A stretch of DNA of 64,000 nucleotides from CAKZNE01 sp964485405 (lineage in GTDB: Bacteria; Bacteroidota; Bacteroidia; Flavobacteriales; Schleiferiaceae). Position numbers and translations under genes: made by a program. Shown here one piece after another: positions 51,701-61,123 of the stretch; position 1 is the stretch's first letter, and every line of letters starts with the position of its first letter. The notes under the pieces are model-generated. The model saw only the letters and a program-made list of their open reading frames with translations. It was not told the origin of the DNA and did no database searches. Where the stretch lies: the NCBI GenBank assembly GCA_964485405.1, contig CAZAJG010000002.1, positions 91,828 to 155,827 of the forward strand, written 5' to 3'.

Positions 51701-52186
51701 TTGAAACCTTTGCTGTTTAATACAAACTTTACGGTTGGTGGCACTTCTAATTCTTCACAAAACTTCACGACCAGAAACTTTAATATTGACGAGGTTAGTA
51801 ATACGTATTCTATTACCTACCAGCCACACTCTAGATTTACCACTATGGCAAGTTTTAGCTGGTCGGATCAGTCCGCTGTGGCAGATGAAAACAATCAGCT
51901 AAGTAACCTGAACTATGGTTTAAATCTTAATTATAACCTCGCAGAAAGCGTATCGGCTACAGGGGAACTAAACTATATCGTCAATACTTTTGAAGGGAAT
52001 GTAAATACTCCTGCTGCCTTTGAAATGTTAGAGGGCCTGAGGCCTGGGGAAAATGGAACATGGTCACTTAACATTCAAAAAACCATTCGTAAAAATATTC
52101 AGCTCAGCTTAAATTATACGGGAAGGATTAGTGAAGATTCTTTTCCAGTAAATACGGGTAGCGTTCAAATCAAGGCTTTTTTTTAG
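48737..52186 (+). CDS. Large outer-membrane beta-barrel-type protein of Bacteroidota, function unknown
   Basis: About 1149 residues. I start at the TTG at 48737, which gives MKVFEIKLGSHLLKIFFFLVLGGNILLAQ, a good signal peptide; the frame open from 48689 adds a poor N-terminus. The first 350 residues carry conserved blocks: GSISRGITIGSNQDAVLNSSLNLQLAGKL, SITDNNIPVQSDGFTQQLREFDRVYIEL, FPGQEGNQGPYKLTGANGEQFIIIISGSEKVYIDG and YDYIMDYNAGEIIFTS. These resemble parts of SprA-related surface proteins. The rest is a long series of amphipathic beta strands typical of a large barrel, ending with an aromatic residue (AFF). SprA itself is about twice as long, so this is a relative, not SprA. Confidence 0.8.
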   Translation: MKVFEIKLGSHLLKIFFFLVLGGNILLAQDGAWNSVYQKTLLPGTDTLQVDSLVIIPSSLKFKDKDQNELKLNFEFVGDKLSTLVFHPPLTDTVNLVYSAIPINLNKTFKNKDTALILPEITQINRDLYQVNSNSTFKPFEGLNSKGSISRGITIGSNQDAVLNSSLNLQLAGKLGRDTEIRASITDNNIPVQSDGFTQQLREFDRVYIELENKDFGLLRAGDYNMTSRSNRFLQFDKRISGAGLFTKIPLQNEGAIPLSLEAGIARGRFARNRFPGQEGNQGPYKLTGANGEQFIIIISGSEKVYIDGILMKRGQQYDYIMDYNAGEIIFTSLQPITKEKRIAVEFQYTEQNYLRSVAFANTGFQNSTVKTNIQFYSEQDSKNQSLVQDLSDEEKAILEQVGDAIDNAFISTIAPSNYQANLVQYELMDSLGIDSVLVFSTDSNATLFFASFTFLGENRGDYNLSQNNANGRVFEWVAPINGLPQGSYAPVKQLIAPNQIQILTAETEVRISKNQNLRVDVAASNNDINLFSDAGKQNDIGLAGKFDYEIKGKWGEQQWFTNLGYEFNQNNFRTIERIRRIEFARDWNLPLNYNGETQISGLALGMSDSSYLLRYDFNALNIEGYQGFKNQFSTSWSAEKSSLKSNLSWLFTTDTLRNSNFLREQFEYRYLIWKNVWVGIRSIGELNDQKNNSTDTLIPSSYRFLQNEFFIGVGDTANNFAELSYLQRLDDTASQGIFRNFSRANTLGLRSSIKTNFNSRIQVFANLRELKIRLPEELPIERTITSRINYLQKFFGSAIISTTFYETGAGSEARRSFSYVEVPSGTGVYTHTDYNNNGIQELDEFEIAPTPDQATFVRVFTPSNEFVRTNLNKFGQNLNINAPNSWKNKEDFRKGVSYFSLLINYQLDRKTLLSGSSNSLNPFAAVEDDTLIVTLNNSFRNTVFFNRSSSIFGLEYTYLRTDNRNLLSFGVERRSKAENSFGLRYRFLKPLLFNTNFTVGGTSNSSQNFTTRNFNIDEVSNTYSITYQPHSRFTTMASFSWSDQSAVADENNQLSNLNYGLNLNYNLAESVSATGELNYIVNTFEGNVNTPAAFEMLEGLRPGENGTWSLNIQKTIRKNIQLSLNYTGRISEDSFPVNTGSVQIKAFF

Positions 52187-52214
52187 AAACCGTCCAATAC
52201 GGTAAAACGTATAT

Positions 52215-52901
52215 ATGCGATTCAAGCTATTGGATGATTTTATCAGTCTTTTTTATCCAGAAACTTGTTGTGGATGCTCTTCCCCTTTGGTTAATACCGA
52301 AAAAATTCTCTGTTTAGAGTGTTCTTTAAATCTCCCAAAAACCAATTTTCACACACTCTCTGATAATCCGATTCAACGCGCCTTTTTGGGTAAACTTCCA
52401 ATATATAAAGCTAGCGCATATCTATATTTTGTGAAAGGAGGAATCGTTCAATCGTTATTGCATCATCTTAAATATCGTAACCATCCAGAAATTGGTGTTT
52501 TGCTAGGAGAAAAAGCGGGTGAAGATCTAAAAGGAACTTTTTTAGCGGACGTAGATCTGATTATTCCTATTCCTCTACACCCTAAAAAACAAAGTAAACG
52601 AGGTTACAATCAAAGTGAGCAAATAGCTCTAGGTCTTTCCAAAAGTTCTGGTATTCCAGTAAACACAACTTGCCTGAAACGTAACCTCCATAATGAAACG
52701 CAAACCAAAAAAACAAGGTTTGAACGTTGGTTAAATACAGCCACTATTTTTAAGCTTACTGAAGTTGACCTTCTTCATTCAAAGCATGTCCTAGTTGTAG
52801 ACGATGTTATAACAACTGGGGCTACTATGGAGGCTGCTCTTACAACACTGCATGAAGTAGAAGGCCTTAAAATATCTTTATTCACGATTGCTTTCGCCTA
52901 A
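52215..52901 (+). CDS. ComF family phosphoribosyltransferase-like protein
   Basis: A 228-residue protein with an N-terminal zinc finger (C18/C21 and C33/C36) and a C-terminal phosphoribosyltransferase fold. The PRPP loop is VLVVDDVITTGATMEA, and the ComFC-specific blocks are IPIPLHPKKQSKRGYNQSEQIA and NETQTKKTRFERWLN. ComFC-type proteins take part in DNA uptake in competent bacteria, but the family is also present in non-competent lineages; a role in competence here is inference. No other competence gene is in the window. It follows the large outer-membrane protein gene by 28 bases and ends at a strong bidirectional terminator. Confidence 0.93.
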   Translation: MRFKLLDDFISLFYPETCCGCSSPLVNTEKILCLECSLNLPKTNFHTLSDNPIQRAFLGKLPIYKASAYLYFVKGGIVQSLLHHLKYRNHPEIGVLLGEKAGEDLKGTFLADVDLIIPIPLHPKKQSKRGYNQSEQIALGLSKSSGIPVNTTCLKRNLHNETQTKKTRFERWLNTATIFKLTEVDLLHSKHVLVVDDVITTGATMEAALTTLHEVEGLKISLFTIAFA

Positions 52902-52913
52902 AGCACAAATGAA

Positions 52914-52937
52914 AAAGCCCCGCATATGCGGGGCTTT
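52914..52937. terminator. Bidirectional terminator between comF-like gene and giant T9SS gene
   Basis: A fully palindromic 24-base element, AAAGCCCCGCAT / ATGCGGGGCTTT, flanked by A and T residues on both sides. It lies between two convergent genes. Confidence 0.92.
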
Positions 52938-52959
52938 CAAAATCTATATTATAAGCAAT

Positions 52960-55900
52960 TTATTGCTTTATAATTCTTCTCTGTGTGGTTAAATCACCAC
53001 TCTCAATCTTCATTAGATATGTACCTCTTGCAAGGTTACTAATGTCGATAGTTCCATCGTACTTACCGTTAAGGTCAGATGCGGTTTGATTCATGATCAC
53101 TTTACCACTAAGGTCAAGCACACTAATCGTTGCATCATCCGAGCTTTCCGTGTCAAAGCTTACGTTAACCTGACCATTGGTTGGGTTAGGGTAAACTTGT
53201 AAACTACGGCCTAAACGATTTTCCGCTAAGCTAACTCCAGCTACTACTACTTGCTGAGAAATAGAATCAACACCGCAGTCTCCAGTAATGGTTAACACAA
53301 CTGTATAAGTACCGTTGTTGCTGTAACCATGCGTTGGATTCACACCGGTTCCAGTATTTCCATCACCAAAGTTCCAAGCGTAAGATGTAGCTCCTGTTGA
53401 AGCAGAAGCATCAAAAGTTACGTTCGCATTGTTGAAAGTTGTATCAATCTGACTTGCAGTAAAGGATGGGCTTAAAGGTCCACTAGCCGTTGTAAAGCTA
53501 TAAGGGCCAACCACAGCACTTGTATCCGTAGCACAGAAATCAACTACATAGAACTCATAAGCTGTTCCAGGGGTAAGTGAAGTAACACTCAATGGGCTAG
53601 AGGCATTCGGTACAATTGTTCCTGATCCTGGAGTAAATCCAGTAGGACCATACTCAACAGCCGAACTAACCGTATTAGATGAACTGACCCAGATAAGGTC
53701 TGCGTCAATACAACTTACGTTTGCTGTATCTAAACCTAATGGAGCGGGACAGTTAGGTCCTGCAGCATCAGCGATCTCAACATTCTCAATAGCCATATCC
53801 GATTCGAAACCACCACCACTTGTAGCGATAAATCTAAATTGTACGGCAGAACCAATATAGGCAGTTACATCAAGTGAATCTGTAATCCAAGGGTCAGTAT
53901 CAGCCAATTGTTGTTGACCACTGATGGTATTTAGATTTACCCATCCACTTCCTGTATTCACTTCCGTAACTAAGTCACCCATATCATCTCCAAACATGTG
54001 GTACTGATACTTAAAATAAGGACTTGTAGTTCCTGAAAGGTCAAATACTGGAGTGTTCAACCAAGCTGAATCACCAACTGCAGAACCTGACGCTTCATAG
54101 AACACATAGCCTAAACTGTTACCCGAAGATGGGCCAGTTCCACCAGAACCAGTTGATCCGGATCTTGCTCCTAAGAAGTTACCTCCTCCAGAATTGTCTG
54201 TTCTAGACCAGCAACTGTTAATAGCATCACCTGCATTGTTAAAACCTGTACCAGAAATAAATCCATTGGCATCAAAATCTTCTAAATAAGGAGGTACTAA
54301 AGCAGCACAAAGCGTGGAGATCGTTAAAGGTCCAATCCATGTACTTACATCTCCCAGTCCACAACTATCTTGTACATAAATATCATACGTTGTAGAAGGT
54401 GTTATACCAGCAGAAACACTTAGAGTGGTAGCAGTTGTGCTTACCAATGTTCCGGCTCCTTGCGCAAATCCAGCCAAACCGTACTCAACGTTATAATTTG
54501 TTCCAACACCACCACCAGTCCAATTCACATCAAACGAGTTTAGTGTAATGTTGGTTGCTGATAGATTGCTTGGAGCAGGACAAGATGCTGATGTACAGAA
54601 TGTAAATGGTCCAGCCCATGGTCCATTACCTATTCCTAAACAGGTATCCTGAACGTAGTAATCATAACACGTAGAGGGTTGCAGTCCTGTTAACACATAA
54701 GGGTTTGAAGTAACATTCTGAATTGTATCTCCTGTACCTGTACCTTGGATAAAACCAGTAGGACCCCACTCGATATTCCAATTGCTTCCATTAGATGTCC
54801 AACTTAATCCAGCTGAATTTGGCGTAGCGAAAGTCGTATCTGGATTAGAAGCGATTCCACAAAGTTGCTCAGTTACGCTGAAGTTGTCAACAGCCCACCA
54901 CCAAGCCCAAGAGTTGGCATCATCATACCAGAATCTTACTTGGAAATTAGCGTTAGCATAAGCAGTAACATCAATCAATCTATGATCTGGCGCTCCAAAC
55001 GCTCCAAAGTCTTGGAACATACTCAATACAGTAACCCAATTCGCACCGTCATAAACTTGAACAATAGCCGAGTCACTACCAATCCAGTTGTAGAATTGAT
55101 CCCACTCTAAAATTAAGCTACTTGTAGAAGGTAATGAACCTGCATCAATCGGAGGACTATTTAAGGATTCAATCATATGAATACCGTTTCCAAATTCATC
55201 ACTATCCACAATTGCATACCCGGTTCCATCAATATCACCGAAAGTAGTAGTACCACCAGCTGCTGACCATATCCAAGTATCGGGAGAAGCACCACCATCA
55301 ACCGCAACCATACAACCTAAGTCTACGTTGAAATCTTCAAAGAAGGGTAGAGTTTGTGTTATACAAGTTGTACGAACGGCTAGAGGTCCAATCCAAACAC
55401 TGGTTCCATTGGTACCACAATCTGACTGCACGTAGATCTCGTAGTTAGTATTTGGAGACAATCCATTTACTGTATCTGAAGTAACATTGGTATTAAAGCT
55501 TACTCCGGTTCCAGGAGTATAACCAGGAACGCCATATTCTACATTCCAAGTGGTTCCACCACCAGGAAGCCAGTCTACAACTACATAGTTACTAGAGGCT
55601 ATAACTAAACTTAAACTGTCTGGCTCTAAACAAGGAGGTAACGGTTCAATGATTATATCATCTAGTCTTAAATTACCAGAATTGAAACCTTGTGGAAGGC
55701 CAATAGCAAAGGCTACATAAACATCTCCTGTATAGGCACTCAAGTTAGCCTGATACTGAACGTATGAAGCTCCAGTAATTGTGGTTTGAGCAACAATAGT
55801 ATCTGTAAAGTCAGCAATATTATCATTCGTTGTAGAAACCAATACGGTAAGCTCAATATTATCAAAGCCGAATAAAGCTCGAGTTGAATACTTCAATCTC

Positions 55901-58590
55901 TCGTTACCAGTTAATGTAATTTGAGGAGAAATCAACCAGTCATCAGACGTACCGAAGAAAGGTGAATTAACCGCTGCACTATTAGATCCAGAATTTGCAT
56001 TATTCGCTAAAGTATCTAGCTCCCATGTTTCTGCGTCATTATCGTTGTTGATGATCGTCCAACAATTCAAGCCATTCACATCGAAGTCTTCCGTCCATGG
56101 CAATGTAGTTACAGGTAAACAATCTGTACAGAAAGTAAATGGACCTACCCATGTACTTGTTCCATCCCCTACAGAAGTACAGTTACTTCTTACATAAAAG
56201 TCGTAGCAAGTATTAGACATTAAGCCAGGCACTGTTGCTGTATCATCACCAAAAGTTCCGTTTGTTCCGGTTCCTTGTCCAAAACCAACAGGTCCCCACT
56301 CCACATCAAATGTATCTACATCACTTATCCAGCTCAAAGTGATAGTTGTATCACTAGAACCGATAGATGTAACAGACAAAGGCTTAGGACATGGAGGAGC
56401 TTCTTGAATCAATACTTCATCAACCGCCATATCCGATGCAAAACCATTACCTTTTATTGCTTCAAACCTAATCTTTACAAGCGGTGCTATGTAAGCCGTA
56501 ATATCAACGATATCTTCTAACCAAGGATCTGCTATATCATTTTGTTGTGTTCCTGCCCAAGTAGAAACTGTAGTCCAAGTTGCTCCAGTATCCGTAGAAA
56601 CTTGAAGATTCAACGTTCCCATATTGTTTCCAGCCATATGATAATAGTAGCTGAACCAAGGAGTTGTTAAAGATGTTAAATCCATATCTGGAAGAGTAAT
56701 ATAGGCTAAGTCACCTGTACCACCATTTGAGCCTTCCGTAAACACGTAGTTTCCAGAACCACTTTGATCTACTGTTGGACCTGTACCTCCAGATCCTGTA
56801 GAGCCTGTTCTTGTTCCCCAAAAGTATGTTCCACTAACAGCTGGATTTCTATCCCAGCAAACATCAATCGTATCATTCGTATTTCCAAAACCAGTACCAG
56901 AAACCCATCCAGCTCCATCAAAACTCTCCGTGTAAGGGAATGCATTTATTACTGTACAAGATGTAGCAAAAGAAAAGGATCCAACTGTATCAGAATAACC
57001 GTTACTTGAACCAGAACAATTGTTGTAGAGGTAAACATCGTAAAAAGTACCAGGAGTTAAAGCCGTAAGCGCTACAGAGTTTGTAGTAGATGTAAAGATT
57101 GTTCCTGTTCCTGGTGTAAAGCCAGAAGCACCAACTTCTACATCAAACTGATCATTTGTAGTTCCTACCCAGTTTGCTATTGCACCTGAGGAGGTTATTC
57201 CAGAGATACTTAAGGAAGCAGGGCTAGGACAAGCTGGCATTTCTACAAAACCAATATCATCTAAAGACACTTGATTTACTGGAAATGGAAAACCGTTGTC
57301 TTCATCCACAATAAATCTTGCCATTACCGCACCCGTTATGGTGTAGTTGCTAAGGTCTATTATAATCTGTTGCCAATTTGCACCAGTACCTACAGAATCA
57401 ATCCAAACTCCATTATTCCAATTGGCACCATCCCAAATGTCCACATAAAAACGGTTAATGCCATTGCTAGGGTTACTCCAATAGTAAAACTCTAAAACAG
57501 GAACCGTTAAAGATGTAACATCCACTAAACGGGTCATCATCGTAACATCAGAAGTATTTGGATCTGGAAAAGTATTATCATCTACGTAAGCATAGTTTCC
57601 AAATCCTGAGGTGTTGTCACCCGCAGGTCCATTAAAAACAGAAGTTGTTGTTTGCCAAACTTTCGTGCTTGAAGAAAAGGTAAGCCAATCCGCAGAAAGT
57701 GATGGTGTGTTGGTAATCGTATCAAAGGTTTCTATGTAAGGTGCTGTAAGTGGTGACATTCTTGTAGTCGCACTAGCTAAAATCGAAACACTTGTACCCG
57801 ATCCACCACAGTCGTCTTCTATGTAGAAGTCATATTGTGTACCTGCACTTAAGCTACCCACTATATAGGGAGAGGTTACCCCAGAAATAGTGGTTCCTGA
57901 CCCTGGAGTAAAACCAGATACTCCATACTCAATATTAGAATTTCCTGCTGGTGAAGACCATACTAAACCTACCTCCGTATCGGTAAGTGTAGTTGCCGTT
58001 AAAGCAGAAGGGTCCGGACATGCCGGTTGTTGTCTTAATTGAAAGTTATTAATGAACAAATCTGGGCCAAATCCAGAAATTGCGTTGAACCTTACTTGAA
58101 CCGTATCTCCTGCATATGTAGCAGAATCGAGTAATATAATTTCCGAGATAAAGTTCCCAGGAACGGTATTACCTGCAGTAGGGTCGTTAAAATTCCCATC
58201 ACCTGCTCTAAAACTGAGTAAAGTTGTCCAAGTTGTAGCCGATTTTTTCTTGATTTGAACTTTAAGCTTATCCTCTGGATAAATTGCGTTGTTCAAATGC
58301 GACCAATCGAAATCAATTTGGGCTTTCATTCCTGTTGGAATGATAATCTCTGAGCTAGTTGCTACCATCGAGTCAGGTATGTTGTACGTCCAGAAACTTG
58401 CTTCTGCATACAAATCGGTTCCTACTCCCGGGTAAGAAACCCAATCTTCGGTTCCATCATTAACCGTAGTACACGGTAAAGGCCAGTTGTCGAAGTCTTC
58501 TGTAAACGGCATATTTGCGGGAGGACATACTTGACCCCACGACAAAATAGATACCGCCATCATCAGATTGACGAATAAAAATTTTCTCAT
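52960..58590 (-). CDS. Giant T9SS-secreted multidomain protein (MAM-like, FN3 and PKD domains)
   Basis: A 1876-residue secreted protein. The signal peptide (1-19) is followed by alternating units. There are six cleaved-adhesin/MAM-like (choice-of-anchor J) domains, each starting near a (P/F)Y(x)E(D/S)F(D) motif (about 28, 280, 550, 830, 1085, 1430). Seven fibronectin type III repeats, each starting CPxPxxL and containing a (V/I)EYGxxGFxxGxGT loop, fall between them. A PKD domain (about 1690-1780, YAWNFGDGNTGTG) and a type A T9SS sorting domain (YPNPTNGQVNVSF ... GTYLMKIESGD) close the protein. Such architecture suggests a surface adhesin or matrix protein. No catalytic motif is visible. The third and sixth MAM-like units are close copies. 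Confidence 0.9.
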   Translation of the reverse strand: MRKFLFVNLMMAVSILSWGQVCPPANMPFTEDFDNWPLPCTTVNDGTEDWVSYPGVGTDLYAEASFWTYNIPDSMVATSSEIIIPTGMKAQIDFDWSHLNNAIYPEDKLKVQIKKKSATTWTTLLSFRAGDGNFNDPTAGNTVPGNFISEIILLDSATYAGDTVQVRFNAISGFGPDLFINNFQLRQQPACPDPSALTATTLTDTEVGLVWSSPAGNSNIEYGVSGFTPGSGTTISGVTSPYIVGSLSAGTQYDFYIEDDCGGSGTSVSILASATTRMSPLTAPYIETFDTITNTPSLSADWLTFSSSTKVWQTTTSVFNGPAGDNTSGFGNYAYVDDNTFPDPNTSDVTMMTRLVDVTSLTVPVLEFYYWSNPSNGINRFYVDIWDGANWNNGVWIDSVGTGANWQQIIIDLSNYTITGAVMARFIVDEDNGFPFPVNQVSLDDIGFVEMPACPSPASLSISGITSSGAIANWVGTTNDQFDVEVGASGFTPGTGTIFTSTTNSVALTALTPGTFYDVYLYNNCSGSSNGYSDTVGSFSFATSCTVINAFPYTESFDGAGWVSGTGFGNTNDTIDVCWDRNPAVSGTYFWGTRTGSTGSGGTGPTVDQSGSGNYVFTEGSNGGTGDLAYITLPDMDLTSLTTPWFSYYYHMAGNNMGTLNLQVSTDTGATWTTVSTWAGTQQNDIADPWLEDIVDITAYIAPLVKIRFEAIKGNGFASDMAVDEVLIQEAPPCPKPLSVTSIGSSDTTITLSWISDVDTFDVEWGPVGFGQGTGTNGTFGDDTATVPGLMSNTCYDFYVRSNCTSVGDGTSTWVGPFTFCTDCLPVTTLPWTEDFDVNGLNCWTIINNDNDAETWELDTLANNANSGSNSAAVNSPFFGTSDDWLISPQITLTGNERLKYSTRALFGFDNIELTVLVSTTNDNIADFTDTIVAQTTITGASYVQYQANLSAYTGDVYVAFAIGLPQGFNSGNLRLDDIIIEPLPPCLEPDSLSLVIASSNYVVVDWLPGGGTTWNVEYGVPGYTPGTGVSFNTNVTSDTVNGLSPNTNYEIYVQSDCGTNGTSVWIGPLAVRTTCITQTLPFFEDFNVDLGCMVAVDGGASPDTWIWSAAGGTTTFGDIDGTGYAIVDSDEFGNGIHMIESLNSPPIDAGSLPSTSSLILEWDQFYNWIGSDSAIVQVYDGANWVTVLSMFQDFGAFGAPDHRLIDVTAYANANFQVRFWYDDANSWAWWWAVDNFSVTEQLCGIASNPDTTFATPNSAGLSWTSNGSNWNIEWGPTGFIQGTGTGDTIQNVTSNPYVLTGLQPSTCYDYYVQDTCLGIGNGPWAGPFTFCTSASCPAPSNLSATNITLNSFDVNWTGGGVGTNYNVEYGLAGFAQGAGTLVSTTATTLSVSAGITPSTTYDIYVQDSCGLGDVSTWIGPLTISTLCAALVPPYLEDFDANGFISGTGFNNAGDAINSCWSRTDNSGGGNFLGARSGSTGSGGTGPSSGNSLGYVFYEASGSAVGDSAWLNTPVFDLSGTTSPYFKYQYHMFGDDMGDLVTEVNTGSGWVNLNTISGQQQLADTDPWITDSLDVTAYIGSAVQFRFIATSGGGFESDMAIENVEIADAAGPNCPAPLGLDTANVSCIDADLIWVSSSNTVSSAVEYGPTGFTPGSGTIVPNASSPLSVTSLTPGTAYEFYVVDFCATDTSAVVGPYSFTTASGPLSPSFTASQIDTTFNNANVTFDASASTGATSYAWNFGDGNTGTGVNPTHGYSNNGTYTVVLTITGDCGVDSISQQVVVAGVSLAENRLGRSLQVYPNPTNGQVNVSFDTESSDDATISVLDLSGKVIMNQTASDLNGKYDGTIDISNLARGTYLMKIESGDLTTQRRIIKQ

Positions 58591-58721
58591 AAAAAGGAAA
58601 GATAAAGGTTATTAAATCTTTAATTGCAACTACGAAAATAGCTTTTAAATTCGCAATCACAAACTTAGATAAGCCAATTTGTTGCTGATAATCACGTTGT
58701 AAACAGCTATTAACGAATAGA

Positions 58722-60335
58722 ATGAAGAAAATTTCGAAGGCGTTGCTCCTAATTAGCAGCTTTTCAATACTCCTTTTTTTTGAGCTCTCCATGAACTCAT
58801 GCGCCTCAATATCAAGCCCTAGCGGAGGCGATCGAGATACTATCTCCCCTCGATTAGACACCTCATTTCCAGCAAATCTCTCTGTAAATTTTCAATCTAA
58901 AACGATTTTGTTGGTTTTTAACGAATATTTGAATTTAAAGAATCCAAATCAGCAGATTGTCATTTCTCCTCCCGTAGAGGAAGACTTGGACATCAACTTA
59001 AAAGGAAGGGAAATTCTAATCAATCTGCCAGATAACCTATTATCAAACACCACATACACTATATCGTTTGGTTCTTCCATAACCGACTTTACGGAAGGGA
59101 ATGCTAATAAAGATTTTAAATACATTTTTAGTACTGGTGATTTTATTGATAGCTTAAAAATTAAGGGGTATGTTAATAGCTCCTTTAATGGTGAAGCTAA
59201 AAAGGAAATGCTTGTTTCTCTTTACGAGCTGCATGACACCACTCAAAACGGGGATTCTTTACCCTTCTTAAAGATACCGTCCTATTACGCATATACGGAT
59301 GAGAATGGGTTTTACCAAATGGAGTACCTAAAGTCTGGTCGTTTCTTACTAATTGCGTTTGATGATCCGCAAGGTGACTTTTTGCTGAACACAGGCATCG
59401 AAGAAATGGCCATTTTCGGTGACACACTGAATACTTTAAAAGGGGATCAGCAAGTTTTTAAGCTCAGAAGTTTTATTCCTGAACCTCCCTATAAATTCTA
59501 TGGTGCTCGTCATAAACAAAAGGGCTTGATCGTATTCAATTTCAACAAACCCGTTTCCAATGTATCCATAACCACATTAAACGACACAAACTCCATAACT
59601 TACACACCTAACGCCACAAAGGATACACTATATCATTGGTTTGAACCGAATGAGGCAGATTCTGCGGGTTTTATAGTTTCCAGTTTTGGCTCATTAGATA
59701 CGGCAAAACTTTACTTAAGAGAGTTTGATTCTCCTAAATTTATACTCTCAACCCGTCAAAAAGCATTTAGATCTAAGGATACTATTTCTTTAAACAGCAA
59801 CGTGCCTATTAAGCAGATCGATAGTTCATTGTTTGTTTTTATAAGCGGAACGGATACGGTTCAAGCAGAATTTTCACGCGTACAGTCGAACCAAAGGATT
59901 GCTCTTTTGCCTCCTAAAAAAGGAAAAAATCTCGAGCTAAAAATTCCACAAGGGGCGGTTAGCAGCATACTAGAAACTAAAAACGATTCCGTTAGTCTTT
60001 CGTTAAACAGACTTGGCAAGGCCGATCTGGGTAATTTAGATTTCACTATAGTAGCAGATTCTCTAGTACAATGCTTGTTTGAACTTTATAACGACAAGGA
60101 TGAACTTGTGATTCAAAGAGTTTTCACAGATAGCATTGCTTTAAAACTCAGAGAATATATCCCAGGAGAATATAAAGCAATACTGATCAAGGATGAGGAT
60201 AAAAACAGAAAATGGTCAACAGGTAACTATTTCACAAAAAAACAAGCTGAAGAGCGAATTCAATTTAAAGAAACCGTTGAGATAAGAGCCAACTGGGATT
60301 TGCAATTGCGCTGGGAGTCCTCTTTTAGGAATTAG
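58722..60335 (+). CDS. Ig-like (Big_5 / SbsA-type) domain lipoprotein
   Basis: A 537-residue predicted lipoprotein. The long signal peptide ends MNSC (C27), followed by the family opening CASISSPSGGDRDTISPRLDTSFPAN. Residues 50-140 are an SbsA-like Ig domain (TILLVFNEYLNLKNPNQQIVISPPV ... YTISFGSSITDFTEGN). Then comes a carboxypeptidase-regulatory-like beta sandwich (about 145-230, GYVNSSFNGEAKKEMLVSLYEL, YAYTDENGFYQMEYLKSGRFLLIAFDD), then beta-rich repeats. These proteins are common single-copy lipoproteins in Flavobacteriales, often next to the nitrilase gene as here. Function is unknown. The 3' end overlaps the convergent nitrilase gene by 4 bases. Confidence 0.85.
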   Translation: MKKISKALLLISSFSILLFFELSMNSCASISSPSGGDRDTISPRLDTSFPANLSVNFQSKTILLVFNEYLNLKNPNQQIVISPPVEEDLDINLKGREILINLPDNLLSNTTYTISFGSSITDFTEGNANKDFKYIFSTGDFIDSLKIKGYVNSSFNGEAKKEMLVSLYELHDTTQNGDSLPFLKIPSYYAYTDENGFYQMEYLKSGRFLLIAFDDPQGDFLLNTGIEEMAIFGDTLNTLKGDQQVFKLRSFIPEPPYKFYGARHKQKGLIVFNFNKPVSNVSITTLNDTNSITYTPNATKDTLYHWFEPNEADSAGFIVSSFGSLDTAKLYLREFDSPKFILSTRQKAFRSKDTISLNSNVPIKQIDSSLFVFISGTDTVQAEFSRVQSNQRIALLPPKKGKNLELKIPQGAVSSILETKNDSVSLSLNRLGKADLGNLDFTIVADSLVQCLFELYNDKDELVIQRVFTDSIALKLREYIPGEYKAILIKDEDKNRKWSTGNYFTKKQAEERIQFKETVEIRANWDLQLRWESSFRN

Positions 60336-61102
60336 AGTATCTTAAAATCATCCCGATCTGCTAAGAAGCTGAAACGCTCGCGCGACTTACTTACCTGACT
60401 TTTAGATAAAAATATAGTTTCAACGACCTCCTCGCCTGGTTTGATCTCAGAAATTCGTTTACCTAACTCATCGTAAACGGAGGAATCACCGCTATGGTAA
60501 ACCCCATTCCCATCGTCTCCCACTCGATTTACCCCTACTACGTAGCACATATTTTCGATGGCACGTGCCTTTAAAAGGGTTTTCCACGCTTCCGCTCTCC
60601 TATTTGGCCAGTTGGCTACAAATAGCATGAGTTCTGCCTCTTCCACATTCCTACACCAAACGGGGAAACGCAAATCGTAACATATATAAGGAAGGATTTT
60701 CCAACCCCTAAACTCAACTAATAATCTTTCTGAACCTGCTGTGTAAACCTTCTCTTCACCAGCCAAGGTAAAGAGATGCTTCTTATCATAGCTCCAAAAA
60801 CTTCCATCTGGCTTAACGAAATACAAGCGATTATAAAAAATGCTCCCTTGTTTATGAATAATGCTTCCACAAAGGGCAGCATCCTTTGTATTCGCCAAAT
60901 GCTGCATCCACTTTAAAGCTTTACCATTAGCATCGAAATTATTTTCAGGATCCATAGAGAAGCCTGAAGTGAACATTTCAGGCAAAACAATGAGATCGGT
61001 ATTTTTAATGGGGTAAATAGCATTTTGCAAATGCTCATAATTAGCATCCGCATTTTCCCAATGCAAAGAAGTTTGAACGAGACTTACCGCAAATTTTTCC
61101 AT
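60332..61102 (-). CDS. Nitrilase-superfamily omega-amidase (YafV/Nit2-like)
   Basis: A 256-residue amidase with the complete catalytic triad E42 (LPEMFTSGFSM), K107 (YDKKHLF) and C141 (YICYDLRFPVW). Its pattern fits the YafV/Nit2 branch, which hydrolyses omega-amides such as alpha-ketoglutaramate in glutamine-transaminase repair. This substrate is inferred from family, not shown. Start ATG at 61102 (MEKFAVSLVQTSLHWENADAN). A minus-strand TATATTTG at 61121-61114 just upstream could be a -7 box; a strong hairpin lies right behind it. It converges on the Ig-like lipoprotein gene. Confidence 0.92.
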   Translation of the reverse strand: MEKFAVSLVQTSLHWENADANYEHLQNAIYPIKNTDLIVLPEMFTSGFSMDPENNFDANGKALKWMQHLANTKDAALCGSIIHKQGSIFYNRLYFVKPDGSFWSYDKKHLFTLAGEEKVYTAGSERLLVEFRGWKILPYICYDLRFPVWCRNVEEAELMLFVANWPNRRAEAWKTLLKARAIENMCYVVGVNRVGDDGNGVYHSGDSSVYDELGKRISEIKPGEEVVETIFLSKSQVSKSRERFSFLADRDDFKIL

Positions 61103-61123
61103 ATCCTACTTGGCAAATATATA

